DNA of 64,000 bases from Bacillus cereus G9842 (GCF_000021305.1 NC_011774.1:76002-140001), one strand, 5' to 3'. Positions 37,130 to 46,323 are shown, counted from the first letter of the stretch. Notes: a model not told the origin generated them from the sequence alone. Numbers and translations: made by a program.

Positions 37130-37945
37130 ATGGGAACTATTACAGCACAGGATAAACAAGTTTTATTATATCAACAAACAGGTATATCTGAACCACTCGT
37201 AAAAGAATATGAAAATTTTCTCAATAAGTATTACACCTTACTAACGAAAGATGTGATTAATTTTAAAAACTATGACATTCGCTGTTTTCTAGCTTGTTAT
37301 ATTAATAATAAGGGTATTATAAAAAATTTGAAGGATGGGGGGTTCTATTCACAAGAATCAATTAAACAAGCCTATAAAGCATTAAATTATTTAAAATGGG
37401 TGTTTCGTAATCATACGAAAGATGAATTAAGAGCTGAGCTATTGATACCATTCTTACTGTGTGCTCGTCATTATAAGCCACAAGGGAGCTCATTTAAAAA
37501 ATACATATATGTTTCTTATAAATTTAATCTAAAAAGACTGATCGATAGTATGAATCAAGATTTACTTGATCATAAAGATATGATTTATCAAAATAATTAT
37601 ACAGATCAAAATAATGAAAAGGGTTTAGAGGAAACACTTAATAAGTTAGAAAGTAAAAACCCTAGTATATTAGAAATTGAAATGTCTACAGGATCAGAAC
37701 TTAATCATCCAAGTTGGGTCCATGGAGATGTATCGCAATTCCCTTTTAATAAACTAAAAAGTCATGAGCGCTATATTCTTGCAAAATACTATTATGAAGG
37801 ATATACCGACAAAGAAATCGCAAGAATGATTCCGTATCATTCAAAGTCTATTCATCGAATTAGAAAAAGAATTCAGATGCAATTACAAGATATGTTAAGT
37901 AAAGGAGAATTAAAATGTCTAAGAATGCAAGCAAGAACTTATTAG
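37130..37945 (+). CDS. Sigma-70-like RNA polymerase sigma factor, 271 aa
   Basis: ATG 37130 follows AAGGAG. The C-terminal region about 214-255 (SHERYILAKYYYEGYTDKEI then a recognition helix) matches sigma region 4, a helix-turn-helix that reads -35 elements. The N-terminal part is helical and consistent with region 2 but divergent. It probably redirects host RNA polymerase to phage promoters, for instance late genes; the target promoters are not known. The operator-like site D lies at its promoter. The next gene overlaps by 31 bases. Confidence 0.7.
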   Translation: MGTITAQDKQVLLYQQTGISEPLVKEYENFLNKYYTLLTKDVINFKNYDIRCFLACYINNKGIIKNLKDGGFYSQESIKQAYKALNYLKWVFRNHTKDELRAELLIPFLLCARHYKPQGSSFKKYIYVSYKFNLKRLIDSMNQDLLDHKDMIYQNNYTDQNNEKGLEETLNKLESKNPSILEIEMSTGSELNHPSWVHGDVSQFPFNKLKSHERYILAKYYYEGYTDKEIARMIPYHSKSIHRIRKRIQMQLQDMLSKGELKCLRMQARTY

Positions 37946-38160
37946 AAATATTAGAAACGCCTTTAGTAGCCCTTATATGTTCAAGTAAGAATAAGCATTA
38001 TGGAATTTATATAGAAGATATGAAATTAGGCAATGCAGATTTTCAGGAAGAGCTTATAAGAATAGATACCATTTTTATACCATATAAATGGTTTGATTCA
38101 ATTACAGCATGTAATGAAGAAAATTTAAAAGAAATTAAAGAGAAACTTGAAGTTTCTTAA
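37915..38160 (+). CDS. Hypothetical protein, 81 aa
   Basis: ATG 37915 lies behind AAAGGAG inside the end of the sigma-like gene. It is a small acidic alpha/beta protein with no recognised motif. Overlap suggests a partner or modulator of the sigma-like factor, by position only. Confidence 0.6.
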   Translation: MSKNASKNLLEILETPLVALICSSKNKHYGIYIEDMKLGNADFQEELIRIDTIFIPYKWFDSITACNEENLKEIKEKLEVS

Positions 38161-38178
38161 TCTTTCTTATGTTTTGTC

Positions 38179-38227
38179 TTGTTACCTTATTATTCTTATT
38201 GTATAATCGATAGTGAAATGCATTACA
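38179..38227 (+). promoter_or_regulatory. Promoter with operator-like site E
   Basis: TTGTTA (38179-38184), a 17-base spacer and TATAAT (38202-38207) form a near-consensus promoter. TGAAATGCATTACA (38214-38227) begins 6 bases after the -10, covering the start point. Downstream are short frames, a pseudogene, the RemA-like gene and DnaE. Confidence 0.65.
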
Positions 38228-38235
38228 TGAAAAGG

Positions 38236-38420
38236 ATGGTTGCAACTAAAAATATGAGAGTCCTAATTAATTCACAGTATAGAATAAAATGAATTTATTT
38301 AAGAAGAAAATAGGGTCCTTAACAATTGAAATGATGGATAGGAAGATGATTCAAATTAACATGTTGGATAATCTATTAATAAGATTTTTTGAAAATAGTC
38401 TTATGCTAGAAAACAGTTAA
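38236..38420 (+). other. Two very short coupled frames of doubtful reality
   Basis: A frame of 18 codons (38236-38292) and one of 43 codons (38289-38420) share an ATGA overlap immediately downstream of promoter E. Neither has a convincing ribosome site. They may be a leader or the remains of a gene. Confidence 0.25.
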
Positions 38421-38446
38421 AATAGAAGATAGGAGTAGGTGTGTTA

Positions 38447-38601
38447 ATGCCTAAATCTGACTTTATAGTAGTGAAAATTATCTTGCAGAATTAAATAGTG
38501 CCTTTAACGATACTTGAACTAAAGAATGGTATACAAATCAATTTACATTTTATCTGAACTTAGAAAGAAAAGTCTATTTAACTTCACTAAAACAATACTA
38601 A
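38447..38601 (+). pseudogene. Decayed small gene with frameshift and stop
   Basis: ATG 38447 follows AGGAG, but the good reading (MPKSDFI, then SENYLAELNSAFNDT, then TKEWYTNQFTFYLNLERK) needs a one-base shift near 38470 and passes an in-frame TGA. The product is unknown. Confidence 0.45.
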
Positions 38602-38744
38602 GTTATTGTAAATGTTTTTGATGTGATTTACATTCTTATAGTAAAATAATATGGAAAACCAGTATATTATAAGCTCTTTAAAGGTACTATAATTCTTTTA
38701 GAGTTATACATGCAGTTTAAAAATATTAACCAATTCTTAATATT

Positions 38745-38825
38745 ATTCAAGAAGAGACACATGGTGGCATTTTTACAACGCTGGAGTTTGACACTAATTT
38801 ATCCTCTAGATTAAGAACTAAATAA
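38745..38825 (+). pseudogene. Coding remnant of unknown gene
   Basis: A 26-codon open stretch (starting IQEETHGGIFTTLEF) has coding character but no start. It may be the tail of the same decayed gene. The remainder of 38602-38880 is AT-rich and holds only the ribosome site AAGGATGGG of the next gene. Confidence 0.3.
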
Positions 38826-38880
38826 TTGGTTGATTCTTATATGAAATATATCAATTTTATCAAAGGATGGGACATTACTT

Positions 38881-39204
38881 ATGAACAACAATATTCATTT
38901 TGTAGATATCGGATTTTCAAATTATGTGGATGCTGGTAAAATTTTAACAGTAAATCGACCTGATTCTTCACCAATTAAACGTTCATTACAGCACGCAAAA
39001 GAAGCAGGGCGTTTTTTAGATTTAACACAGGGAAAGAAAACAAGAAGTATTATCACGCAGTCATCTAATACAGGTTTAATTTTTACAGCTTCTGCTGTTC
39101 AGACATCCACAATTATGAATCGCATTCGCGAGACTGAAGTGAAACAGTCAAAACGAATGGCAGGAAAATTAATAGAAAAGTCTGTTGAGGTAGGAAATCA
39201 GTAA
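38881..39204 (+). CDS. RemA-family (DUF370) DNA-binding regulator, 107 aa
   Basis: The first 80 residues follow the RemA pattern: IGFSNYV at the N-terminus, SSPIKRSLQHAKEAGR in the middle, then LTQGKKTRS and ASAVQTSTIMNRI. In B. subtilis RemA, an oligomeric activator of biofilm-matrix and osmoprotection genes, Arg18, Arg50 and Arg51 contact DNA. Here the equivalent positions are Lys (K20 and the KK pair of GKKTR), so the charge is kept. A 20-residue basic C-terminal extension is extra. On this element it could regulate host matrix genes or element promoters. It precedes DnaE by 22 bases. Confidence 0.75.
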   Translation: MNNNIHFVDIGFSNYVDAGKILTVNRPDSSPIKRSLQHAKEAGRFLDLTQGKKTRSIITQSSNTGLIFTASAVQTSTIMNRIRETEVKQSKRMAGKLIEKSVEVGNQ

Positions 39205-39226
39205 TTAAAAATGAGGGAGACAAAGC

Positions 39227-42200
39227 ATGTGCAGAGGATGTCATTTACATGTTCATAGCGAAGAAAGTGTACTAGAGGGCCTATCTAATGTAAAGCATCT
39301 AGTCGCTAAAGCAAAATCTAGTGGAATGACTGCCCTAGGTATTACCGATCATGGCGTATGCAGTGCAATACCAGATTTCATAACAGAATGTTTAGCAAAT
39401 GGAATTAAACCGATTCCAGGTTGTGAAGTATATACTACAAAAAATCGTTTAATTAAAAATGAAGACATGGTAGAAAAGCGGATTAAATTGTGCGAAAAAT
39501 ATATGCTAATTGATAAAAAGGGAAAACCAAAACTGAAAGTTCTTCATGACTTTATTCGTAAAGTAGCCAAAGATATGAAAGTTTTTGAGGAAAAAGTTCA
39601 TATAATTTTAAAAGATTATTTAATGTCTATAGGAAAGCGGACAGAAAAAACTTTAGATTTATTTTCAACCTGTGAAATTGATTTAGAAAATCAGTTCGTC
39701 TCTCCATCATCAAAAATATCAAAGTATAAAATTGATTCATTCAAAAAGGATATTTTCGACTATATAGATCATGGGAACTTTCATATGGTCCTTCTAGCAA
39801 TAAATAATAAGGGATTGGAAGATTTATATGCAATTGTATCGGATGCTCATATCAATGGTTTCTATTCTGATCCTCGGACTGATTTGGCTTATATCCGTGA
39901 TAGGGGTCTTGGTAATAACATTATTGCTACGTCTGCTTGTCTTGGGAGTTATTTTAGTCAATTGGTGTTGGCAGGACGCATTGAAGAAGCAAAAGAACAT
40001 ATTCATGAATGTAAAGATACATTTCATGAATTTTACCTGGAAAAGCAAGCTACTGAAATTCCTAAACAAATTTACGTTAATGCTGTAATTGATCAACTTG
40101 CTGCAGAAACAAATACACCTAAAATATTAACAACAGATGTGCATTACGCAAATAAAGAAGATAATGAAATACATGATATTTTGGTAACCTCCTCTATTGG
40201 AAAGTGCATTAATGATGAGAATAGACTTGTATATGCACATGAATTCTGGATGAAAACAGAAGAAGAGATGTTAGTAAAATGTAATGATATTGAAGCATGG
40301 AAAAATACCATGAGAATTGCGAATAAGGTAAATGTTACTTTACCGAAAGAACCATTATTTCCTAATTTTATTGTGGATGGCTCAGAAACAGTCGAAGATT
40401 TATTAAGAAAAAAGGCTTGGGATGGCTTGTTTGAAATGGCTTTAACAGATGGTATTGATGTGAATTCATATTCCAAGAGACTGCAATATGAATTAGATGT
40501 TATCTGTTCTGAAGGATTCCAAGATTATTTCTTAATAGAAGAAGATATGATTGATGCCGCTGTAAAGGCTGGTTTTCTAGTAGGACCAGGACGTGGTTCT
40601 GGAGCAGGTTCACTTGTATGTCGATGCTTAAAAATCACTTGGTTAGACCCTATTAAATATAATCTATTATTTGAACGTTTCTTAAATCCTGAACGTGCCG
40701 GATATCCTGATCTTGATGTAGATTATAGTTATGAAGGAACTCGATTTGTCTTAAATTATCTGAAACAAAAATATGGAATTGATAAGGTTGCACAAATCGG
40801 GACCAAAGGTACATTAGCAGCTAGAGCTGTATGTCGTCGTACAGGGAAAACACTTGGATTGGATACAGCGACTCAAGATGCTTTTGCAAAAGCGATTCCC
40901 TCACGACCAGGTATTACATTAAAAGAGGCGTATGCTGAAGAATCAATGGTACAGCAATATGCTCAAATGTATCCTAAGTGGTGGGAAGCGATGCTTGCTT
41001 TAGAAGGTCATGTTTCACAAGTGGGTGTTCATGCTGGAGGGATTGTTCTTTCTCCTGAACCAATTACAAAAGTTACACCACTTCGCACTGATAGTGAAGG
41101 GATTGAAACTACTCAATATGATATGGTTTGGATTGAAAAACTCCTTGTAAAATTTGATGTACTTAAAGTAGAGACACTTGATATAGTAAAGAAAACCTTG
41201 GAGTTTGCAGGCTTATGGGGGAAAATGAATATCTACCGAGATATTGATATTAACGATCCTCTTGTATTTGAGCGAGTATATAATGCATTAAATTTATCTG
41301 GGATTTTCCAATGTGAGTCTGATTTATTCAAAAAGATTATTTCTGAAATGAAACCCAACTCATTTGAAGATATTTCGGTAATTGTTGCACTGGGCCGTCC
41401 TGGGCCGTTAGATCTAATTCCTACATACGTTGCTCGTAAGTGGGGCAGGGAAGAATTAAAATATCCATTCAGTGCTTTAGAGCCAGTTTTGCAAGAAACC
41501 TATGGTGTTTGGGTTTATCAGGAACAAATAATGCAGGCTTCTAGGGTGCTAGGAGGATTGACACTAGGGCAGAGTGATATGATTCGAAAAGGTGTATCAA
41601 AGAAAAAGCACGATTTGATGAATAGATGGATAGATTTAATGATTTATGGAAGTGAAGAATATAAGAAAAGGCATGCTGAACTTGTTTTACAATATCCCAA
41701 AGATGCTGAAGGGAAGCCTACCCTTTGGGTTGATTATGATTATGCAAAACAGCCATATGTAGAGGGAGCAATTAATCGTGGATTCGATGAACAAACTCTA
41801 CTTCAAATAAAAATTGATTGGATTAAGTTTGGTAACTATTGCTTTAATAAAGCACATTCAGCTGCATATGCATTGCTATCTGTCGTTACAGCTTGGTTAA
41901 AATGCTACTATCCTGTTGAATTTATGTCAGCGCTGTTAACCTTCTCAGAAAGAAAGAAAGATAAGAATAAGAAGCCTAAAAACATCTATTACATGAAAGA
42001 GTGTGAAGAGATGGGCATTACTATCCTTCCCCCAGATATCAATGAATCTATGGCAGGATGGGCACCTATCAAGACTGAAACAAAAGGTATATTTTTGGCT
42101 AATTCATTTGCTGGATTTACAACAGAAACCATTAATAAATCAAACGAAATACGCTATGGGTTATCTAGTATAGCAGGTGTAAGTGGTGAAACTGTAGATG

Positions 42201-42718
42201 AAATTATGCAGAACCGCCCCTATAAATCTGTTGAGGATATGTTATTAAGAGTTGATGGGTCAAAAGTGAATAAGACTAAAGTTACTGCATTAATAAAGTC
42301 TGGTTCTTTTGATAATCTAAGTAAAAATCGAAATCTCTTATTACGAAATTACATGCAGTTTCGTAATGAAGAATATGAACATATTCCAAAAACAACTAAC
42401 AAGGGTGACATTGTTGATTTTGAAAAAGAATGTTTTGGTGTAAGTATTACAGTCAAATCCAGATGGGAGAAGTTAGAAGAAGGTAAGAGTGCTCAATTTA
42501 CTGGAGTTATTCGTTCAGTAGAAAGTTGGAAAGCTCGTACTGGAAAAACGCACTATACACTTTCATTAGAGACTCAAGAAGAAGTAATCATGGTGACAGT
42601 ATGGGGTTATCTAATGGAGAAGTACCAACAAACGCTAAGGCTAGGTAATAAGATAACAATCAAAGGAGAAAAGAGCAGAGATAAGTTTACAGCTAATTTT
42701 TTTCAAACTACTTGTTGA
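39227..42718 (+). CDS. dnaE: DnaE-type DNA polymerase III alpha subunit, 1163 aa
   Basis: ATG 39227 follows GAGGGAGA. A PHP domain opens the protein (HLHVH at 6-10, ITDHG, GCEVY, later ATSACLG and TTDVHY), with its metal ligands apparently intact. An insertion of about 110 residues lies inside PHP between residues 71 and 183. The polymerase core has GPGRGSGAGS (from 453), the catalytic pair D495/D497 in YPDLDVDYS and D644 in VKFDVLK. A helix-hairpin-helix region (about 975-1030) and a C-terminal OB fold (about 1086-1163) follow. It would replicate the element independently of host PolC/DnaE. Confidence 0.9.
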   Translation: MCRGCHLHVHSEESVLEGLSNVKHLVAKAKSSGMTALGITDHGVCSAIPDFITECLANGIKPIPGCEVYTTKNRLIKNEDMVEKRIKLCEKYMLIDKKGKPKLKVLHDFIRKVAKDMKVFEEKVHIILKDYLMSIGKRTEKTLDLFSTCEIDLENQFVSPSSKISKYKIDSFKKDIFDYIDHGNFHMVLLAINNKGLEDLYAIVSDAHINGFYSDPRTDLAYIRDRGLGNNIIATSACLGSYFSQLVLAGRIEEAKEHIHECKDTFHEFYLEKQATEIPKQIYVNAVIDQLAAETNTPKILTTDVHYANKEDNEIHDILVTSSIGKCINDENRLVYAHEFWMKTEEEMLVKCNDIEAWKNTMRIANKVNVTLPKEPLFPNFIVDGSETVEDLLRKKAWDGLFEMALTDGIDVNSYSKRLQYELDVICSEGFQDYFLIEEDMIDAAVKAGFLVGPGRGSGAGSLVCRCLKITWLDPIKYNLLFERFLNPERAGYPDLDVDYSYEGTRFVLNYLKQKYGIDKVAQIGTKGTLAARAVCRRTGKTLGLDTATQDAFAKAIPSRPGITLKEAYAEESMVQQYAQMYPKWWEAMLALEGHVSQVGVHAGGIVLSPEPITKVTPLRTDSEGIETTQYDMVWIEKLLVKFDVLKVETLDIVKKTLEFAGLWGKMNIYRDIDINDPLVFERVYNALNLSGIFQCESDLFKKIISEMKPNSFEDISVIVALGRPGPLDLIPTYVARKWGREELKYPFSALEPVLQETYGVWVYQEQIMQASRVLGGLTLGQSDMIRKGVSKKKHDLMNRWIDLMIYGSEEYKKRHAELVLQYPKDAEGKPTLWVDYDYAKQPYVEGAINRGFDEQTLLQIKIDWIKFGNYCFNKAHSAAYALLSVVTAWLKCYYPVEFMSALLTFSERKKDKNKKPKNIYYMKECEEMGITILPPDINESMAGWAPIKTETKGIFLANSFAGFTTETINKSNEIRYGLSSIAGVSGETVDEIMQNRPYKSVEDMLLRVDGSKVNKTKVTALIKSGSFDNLSKNRNLLLRNYMQFRNEEYEHIPKTTNKGDIVDFEKECFGVSITVKSRWEKLEEGKSAQFTGVIRSVESWKARTGKTHYTLSLETQEEVIMVTVWGYLMEKYQQTLRLGNKITIKGEKSRDKFTANFFQTTC

Positions 42719-42723
42719 TATGT

Positions 42724-42835
42724 ATGAAGTTGAAATGCTGGTATAAGAAGGGGCACATATGAATTCGTATATAAAACATCTATTTCATGTTACTGTTCGA
42801 TCATTGAAGCGAAAAACTTTCATAAAAGATTTTAA
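42724..42835 (+). pseudogene. Frameshifted relative of the 35.3 kb zinc-ribbon-like gene
   Basis: MKLKCWYKK followed, after a one-base shift in the G-run near 42750, by GTYEFVYKTSISCYCS resembles WKCKRKGTHEYAF of the 51-aa protein at 35329. A separate 38-codon frame from ATG 42759 overlaps it and is less convincing. Confidence 0.35.
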
Positions 42836-43427
42836 GTGTTGGTGGAAGTATAAGTATGAAGATCGCCCTTACTAGAAATCATGAGTTGTATAGATATGGT
42901 AGGAAAAGGAGCATACTACTTGGAAAAATAGAGGCGAACTAAAAACAACAAATAACACCACACCTAAATGCTAAAATTTCACGTACCGTAATAAAGAAAT
43001 AAAAAACCAAACAGCAGAACAAAAGAGGCTACACTGGCTTGTGTCGTCTAAACGTGCAGGAATGTTTAGAATTGGAGGTTTACAATATGTTGTGACTTGT
43101 AATTCTATTGCAGTTGAAAAAGTAAATGATTCATACCCACGTTCAAATTCTAGCAACAATGCAACCAGCTAGAATTTTTCACCAAAAAAGTCCCCTTAAC
43201 ATTGTTAATCGAATCTTATTTACATAATATAATTATGATTAATTACTGGGATTTGATGTTGAACAAAACTATTATGAAGATGCTAATTGCTTTCTTAAAT
43301 TCAATCGTTATTGTGTAGAAAGTAAACAATTATTCTTACATTCATACGAAGATTATTATTTTAACGAACATTAATAGCTGAAATAACATTTGAGGAAAAT
43401 TCTATTCAAGAAGAAATGAAGATTTTA
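42836..43427. other. Decayed coding region between DnaE and dUTPase
   Basis: A 28-codon frame (42857-42943) precedes an 85-codon stretch from 42915 to 43172 that is coding-like (QKRLHWLVSSKRAGMFRIGG) but is cut by a stop at 42972. After 43172 I see only AT-rich sequence and scattered short frames. This looks like an eroded gene cluster rather than intact small genes. Confidence 0.4.
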
Positions 43428-43453
43428 TGATATAATATATGTAATGCATTACA
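43428..43453 (+). promoter_or_regulatory. Extended -10 promoter with exact palindrome, site F
   Basis: TGATATAAT (43428-43436) is followed 3 bases later by the perfect palindrome TGTAATGCATTACA (43440-43453), on top of the expected start site. The dUTPase reading frame begins 19 bases further on. Confidence 0.7.
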
Positions 43454-43472
43454 TGGAAGGTAGAAGGGGATT

Positions 43473-44017
43473 ATGGAGCTAACACTAACATAATTAGATT
43501 ATCAAACAAAAGTAAATGGAGAGCTAGAATTAAAGGGAAATCTGCCCGTAAAACTAATAGAAACAACAGGTAAAAACTTTGTCCTACAACGAAAATATCC
43601 AAGTAACGCTGGATTTGATTATCTTGCTCGAAAATTGATAAATCTATTATTATTAAGCCCGGTAAAAGGGCTTGTATTCCATTAAGTCTTGGTATCAATA
43701 TTTCAATACATCATACTGAAGATTTGCGTCCTCGTAGTGACCTTACTAAGAAAAATAGGGTAATGGCTACTTATGGAACAATCGATATAGGTTATATAGG
43801 AGAAATACAAGCCAACATATTTAACCTTGGTAATGAAACACTCCATATTGAATCGGGAAATCGTATTGCACAATTAGTTGTATCACTGCTCGCTAAGCCT
43901 AATAAAGGATTCCTTTCTACAATTCTTGATGCATTTAGAACTCTATTAAAAAGAAAAGCAAACGGTGTTGCTGCTATGAAACTGGTAGATAATCTAGTAG
44001 AACTAGAAAAAAGATAG
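43473..44017 (+). pseudogene. dut: dUTPase, broken by a stop and a frameshift
   Basis: From ATG 43473 (behind GAAGGGGAT) the frame stops at codon 7 (TAA 43491-43493). Beyond it all trimeric dUTPase motifs can be read: SNAGFDYLA, PRSDL, GTIDIGYIGEI and GNRIAQLVV. A one-base loss in an A-run at about 43631 separates motif 1 from the rest. The enzyme normally hydrolyses dUTP to keep uracil out of DNA. With two lesions it is probably inactive unless both are sequence errors. The intact 3' frame from 43724 has no genuine start. Confidence 0.75.
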
Positions 44018-44071
44018 CAGTTTTGGTAGCTCAGGAGTTGCTTAAAAAATTAAAGGAAGATGGTGTTCATT

Positions 44072-45166
44072 ATGGGTTTTAAAATGAAATACGAAATCGA
44101 AAAACAATACTTAACATCTAAAACAAAACGTCGCTCTGGTATTAAGATGCCTGGTGTTAAATTCATGGTTGCACATGATACAGGAAATCCTACATCTACA
44201 GCGCAAAACAATGTTACATATTATGAGAATAGCCGCAATGAGATGTCAGCATCTGCACATATATTTGTAGACGACAAGCGAATCATTGAATGTATTCCAT
44301 TCTTAACAGGAACTCCTGAAAAGGCATGGCATGTACTCTATAATGTAACAAAAGATAATCAATTATTTGGTGGAGATGCTAATGATTATGCTGGTGGCGT
44401 TGAGTTATGTTTTGGTGGGAAAATTAATGGGGAAGAAGCGTATAAGCGTTATATTTGGGTGCTCGCTTATGCTTGTTACAAGTTTGGTCTTAATCCAGCT
44501 AACTCCATTACGGGACATGAAATTTTAGATCCAACACGAAAAGTTGATCCTAGCCAAGGTCTTCGTACAATGGGGAGAAGCTACTCTCAACTTTTAAAAG
44601 ATATCGTTCGTGAATATAATAGCTGCATTAACGGTGGTGAAGATGTTACGATTTCTAAACCCCAACCACCAACAGGCGGCAGCGGTGAACCTATTGGTAA
44701 AGTTGTAATTACAGCAACGGCAGTAAGACTTCGTGATCGTCCTGGTATGGATGGCATTACTTTAAAATTATTAGATCATGGAACAGAGTGGGCGGTCTTT
44801 TACAAACAAGGAGACTGGTATAATCTTGGTGGCTCAAACCAATTCTGTACAGCGGATTCTGAATTTGTTAACTTTATTCCTTATAGAAATAATTCCGCTA
44901 TACCATCTTCTGATTCAAGTAGTACTCTTCCAGATGGAGTATTAAAAAAAGGGTCTAGTGGGGAATCCGTTCGAGCTGTACAAAAAGCATTAACAAGTGT
45001 ATATTTCTATCCTGATAAAAGTGCACCTAACTATGGTTGTGATGGATTTTATGGAGACAAAACAGTGAATGCTGTATATCGTTTCCAATCTGTTTATTGC
45101 AGTAATGCTGATGGAATCTACGGCCCAGAAACAAAACGTAAATTAATTGAGCAAATTAACAAATAA
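44072..45166 (+). CDS. Endolysin: N-acetylmuramoyl-L-alanine amidase with SH3 and PG-binding domains, 364 aa
   Basis: AAAGGAAG favours ATG 44072; ATG 44060 overlaps it. An amidase_2 domain (about 15-185) carries the zinc-site pattern VAHDTGN, KAWHV and GHEILDP. An SH3-like wall-binding domain follows at about 208-270 (RLRDRPGMDGI). The C-terminus (about 285-364) is a PG_binding_1 domain (LKKGSSGESVRAVQKAL and FYGDKTVNAVYRFQ). It cuts the bond between MurNAc and the stem peptide. There is no signal peptide, so export depends on the holin at 34.8 kb. Confidence 0.85.
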   Translation: MGFKMKYEIEKQYLTSKTKRRSGIKMPGVKFMVAHDTGNPTSTAQNNVTYYENSRNEMSASAHIFVDDKRIIECIPFLTGTPEKAWHVLYNVTKDNQLFGGDANDYAGGVELCFGGKINGEEAYKRYIWVLAYACYKFGLNPANSITGHEILDPTRKVDPSQGLRTMGRSYSQLLKDIVREYNSCINGGEDVTISKPQPPTGGSGEPIGKVVITATAVRLRDRPGMDGITLKLLDHGTEWAVFYKQGDWYNLGGSNQFCTADSEFVNFIPYRNNSAIPSSDSSSTLPDGVLKKGSSGESVRAVQKALTSVYFYPDKSAPNYGCDGFYGDKTVNAVYRFQSVYCSNADGIYGPETKRKLIEQINK

Positions 45167-45340
45167 AAATAAACACTTAAAGGCTTTTTTCTAACGTATT
45201 CGCCTACTTATTTTGATAAAAGGAGATTATAATTTGAATGTTTCATGCACTTCCTGTGCATTGTTTGCATATATGCTTGTCATTCCTTTTACCTATAACA
45301 CCGTACCATATTAGTTAAATAACCAAAAAGGAGATGCTCC

Positions 45341-45580
45341 ATGGAAAAATATTTGGCACAAACACAGGCACTTTTAGGTATGATACAGGCCACTATTTCA
45401 GAAGAAGAATTAAAACAATCCAGTAAAGCAGGAGAAGAAATGTGGAAAGAAATCCGAGGAATTACAGATAATTACCAATTAAATATTCAAGAAATGCTAA
45501 ATGCAATACTTAGTTGCCATTATACAATTTTAGAAGCAGTTAATGAACAAATTCATGAAACCAAAAAAGAAGAACAATAA
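45341..45580 (+). CDS. Hypothetical helical protein, 79 aa
   Basis: ATG 45341 follows AAAAGGAGA. It is acidic, helical, with no recognised family. The preceding 45167-45340 gap holds a 26-codon frame from a TTG at 45235 (with AGGAGA upstream, CTSC motif and hydrophobic core) that I cannot confirm. 45581-45836 shows no feature. Confidence 0.55.
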   Translation: MEKYLAQTQALLGMIQATISEEELKQSSKAGEEMWKEIRGITDNYQLNIQEMLNAILSCHYTILEAVNEQIHETKKEEQ

Positions 45581-45836
45581 TAATGGAACATTAAAATAAA
45601 CAGTTCAATTTTAATCATCTCATCAAATATTTTTTTACTTAAGGGTTTTTTTAGCAAAACATCCAAATTGACTAAAAATACGACCAGAACGTATTACTCG
45701 AAACAAGAAAACAAATTAGCGCTACGATTATATTATTCAGAATCACAACAGACTATCAATTCATACAATCTAAAGAATGCTATAGATGATCGGTAAAAAA
45801 ATTGGCTCACTAACTAAAAAGAAAAGGGAATAAGTG

Positions 45837-46289
45837 ATGAATAAATATAACAAAGGGAATAAAGATTTAAATTATCTTTATATCATTATTTCAATAATCA
45901 CATTTGTGTTCATGTTAATAAATATAGGAACAGATTGCGAAATCTTTACTTTAATTACATCCACAAAAGTATTCATTTATGCAATTACATTATACGGATT
46001 AATTAAATTAGATATCTACATGAAAATAAATATTTTAAAAAATGAAAGGGAGGAAAGGAAAATGAAAAGCATCAAGTTTTTTAGTAACTCTAACTTTTTC
46101 TTTTCTAGTGTATTATTAATATCACTATTTATGCTCCTTTTTCAAAACACGGTTGAATCAGTCACAACATTGTTTATATGTTTACTAATCACTAGTATTG
46201 GCTTACTATTAGTGAATATATATTTCACAACTGATAGAGCATTAAAAATGCATAGTAGTATATTAAATGATGAAAAAGAAGAAAAATAA
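45837..46289 (+). CDS. Four-helix membrane protein, 150 aa, possible internal start
   Basis: AAAGGGAA precedes ATG 45837. Four hydrophobic segments form two pairs separated by a charged linker. Inside the linker AAAGGGAGG lies 8 bases before an in-frame ATG at 46062, so a 75-residue product containing only the second helix pair could also be made, as in dual-start holins. Function is unknown. Confidence 0.6.
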   Translation: MNKYNKGNKDLNYLYIIISIITFVFMLINIGTDCEIFTLITSTKVFIYAITLYGLIKLDIYMKINILKNEREERKMKSIKFFSNSNFFFSSVLLISLFMLLFQNTVESVTTLFICLLITSIGLLLVNIYFTTDRALKMHSSILNDEKEEK

Positions 46290-46323
46290 AGAGCCTAAAA
46301 AGATCTTTTTTCTAACTTAATAA

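Noticed and set aside
43440..43453. Palindrome as a LexA, Zur or GlnR/TnrA site
   Set aside because: The LexA box (CGAAC-N4-GTTCG), the Zur box (with TCG/CGA ends) and the 17-bp GlnR/TnrA pattern (TGTNA-N7-TNACA) all differ from this 14-bp palindrome.
43724..44017. Separate 97-aa gene starting at the PRSDL motif
   Set aside because: The start falls in the middle of dUTPase motif 2 with no ribosome site; it is the 3' part of a broken dUTPase.
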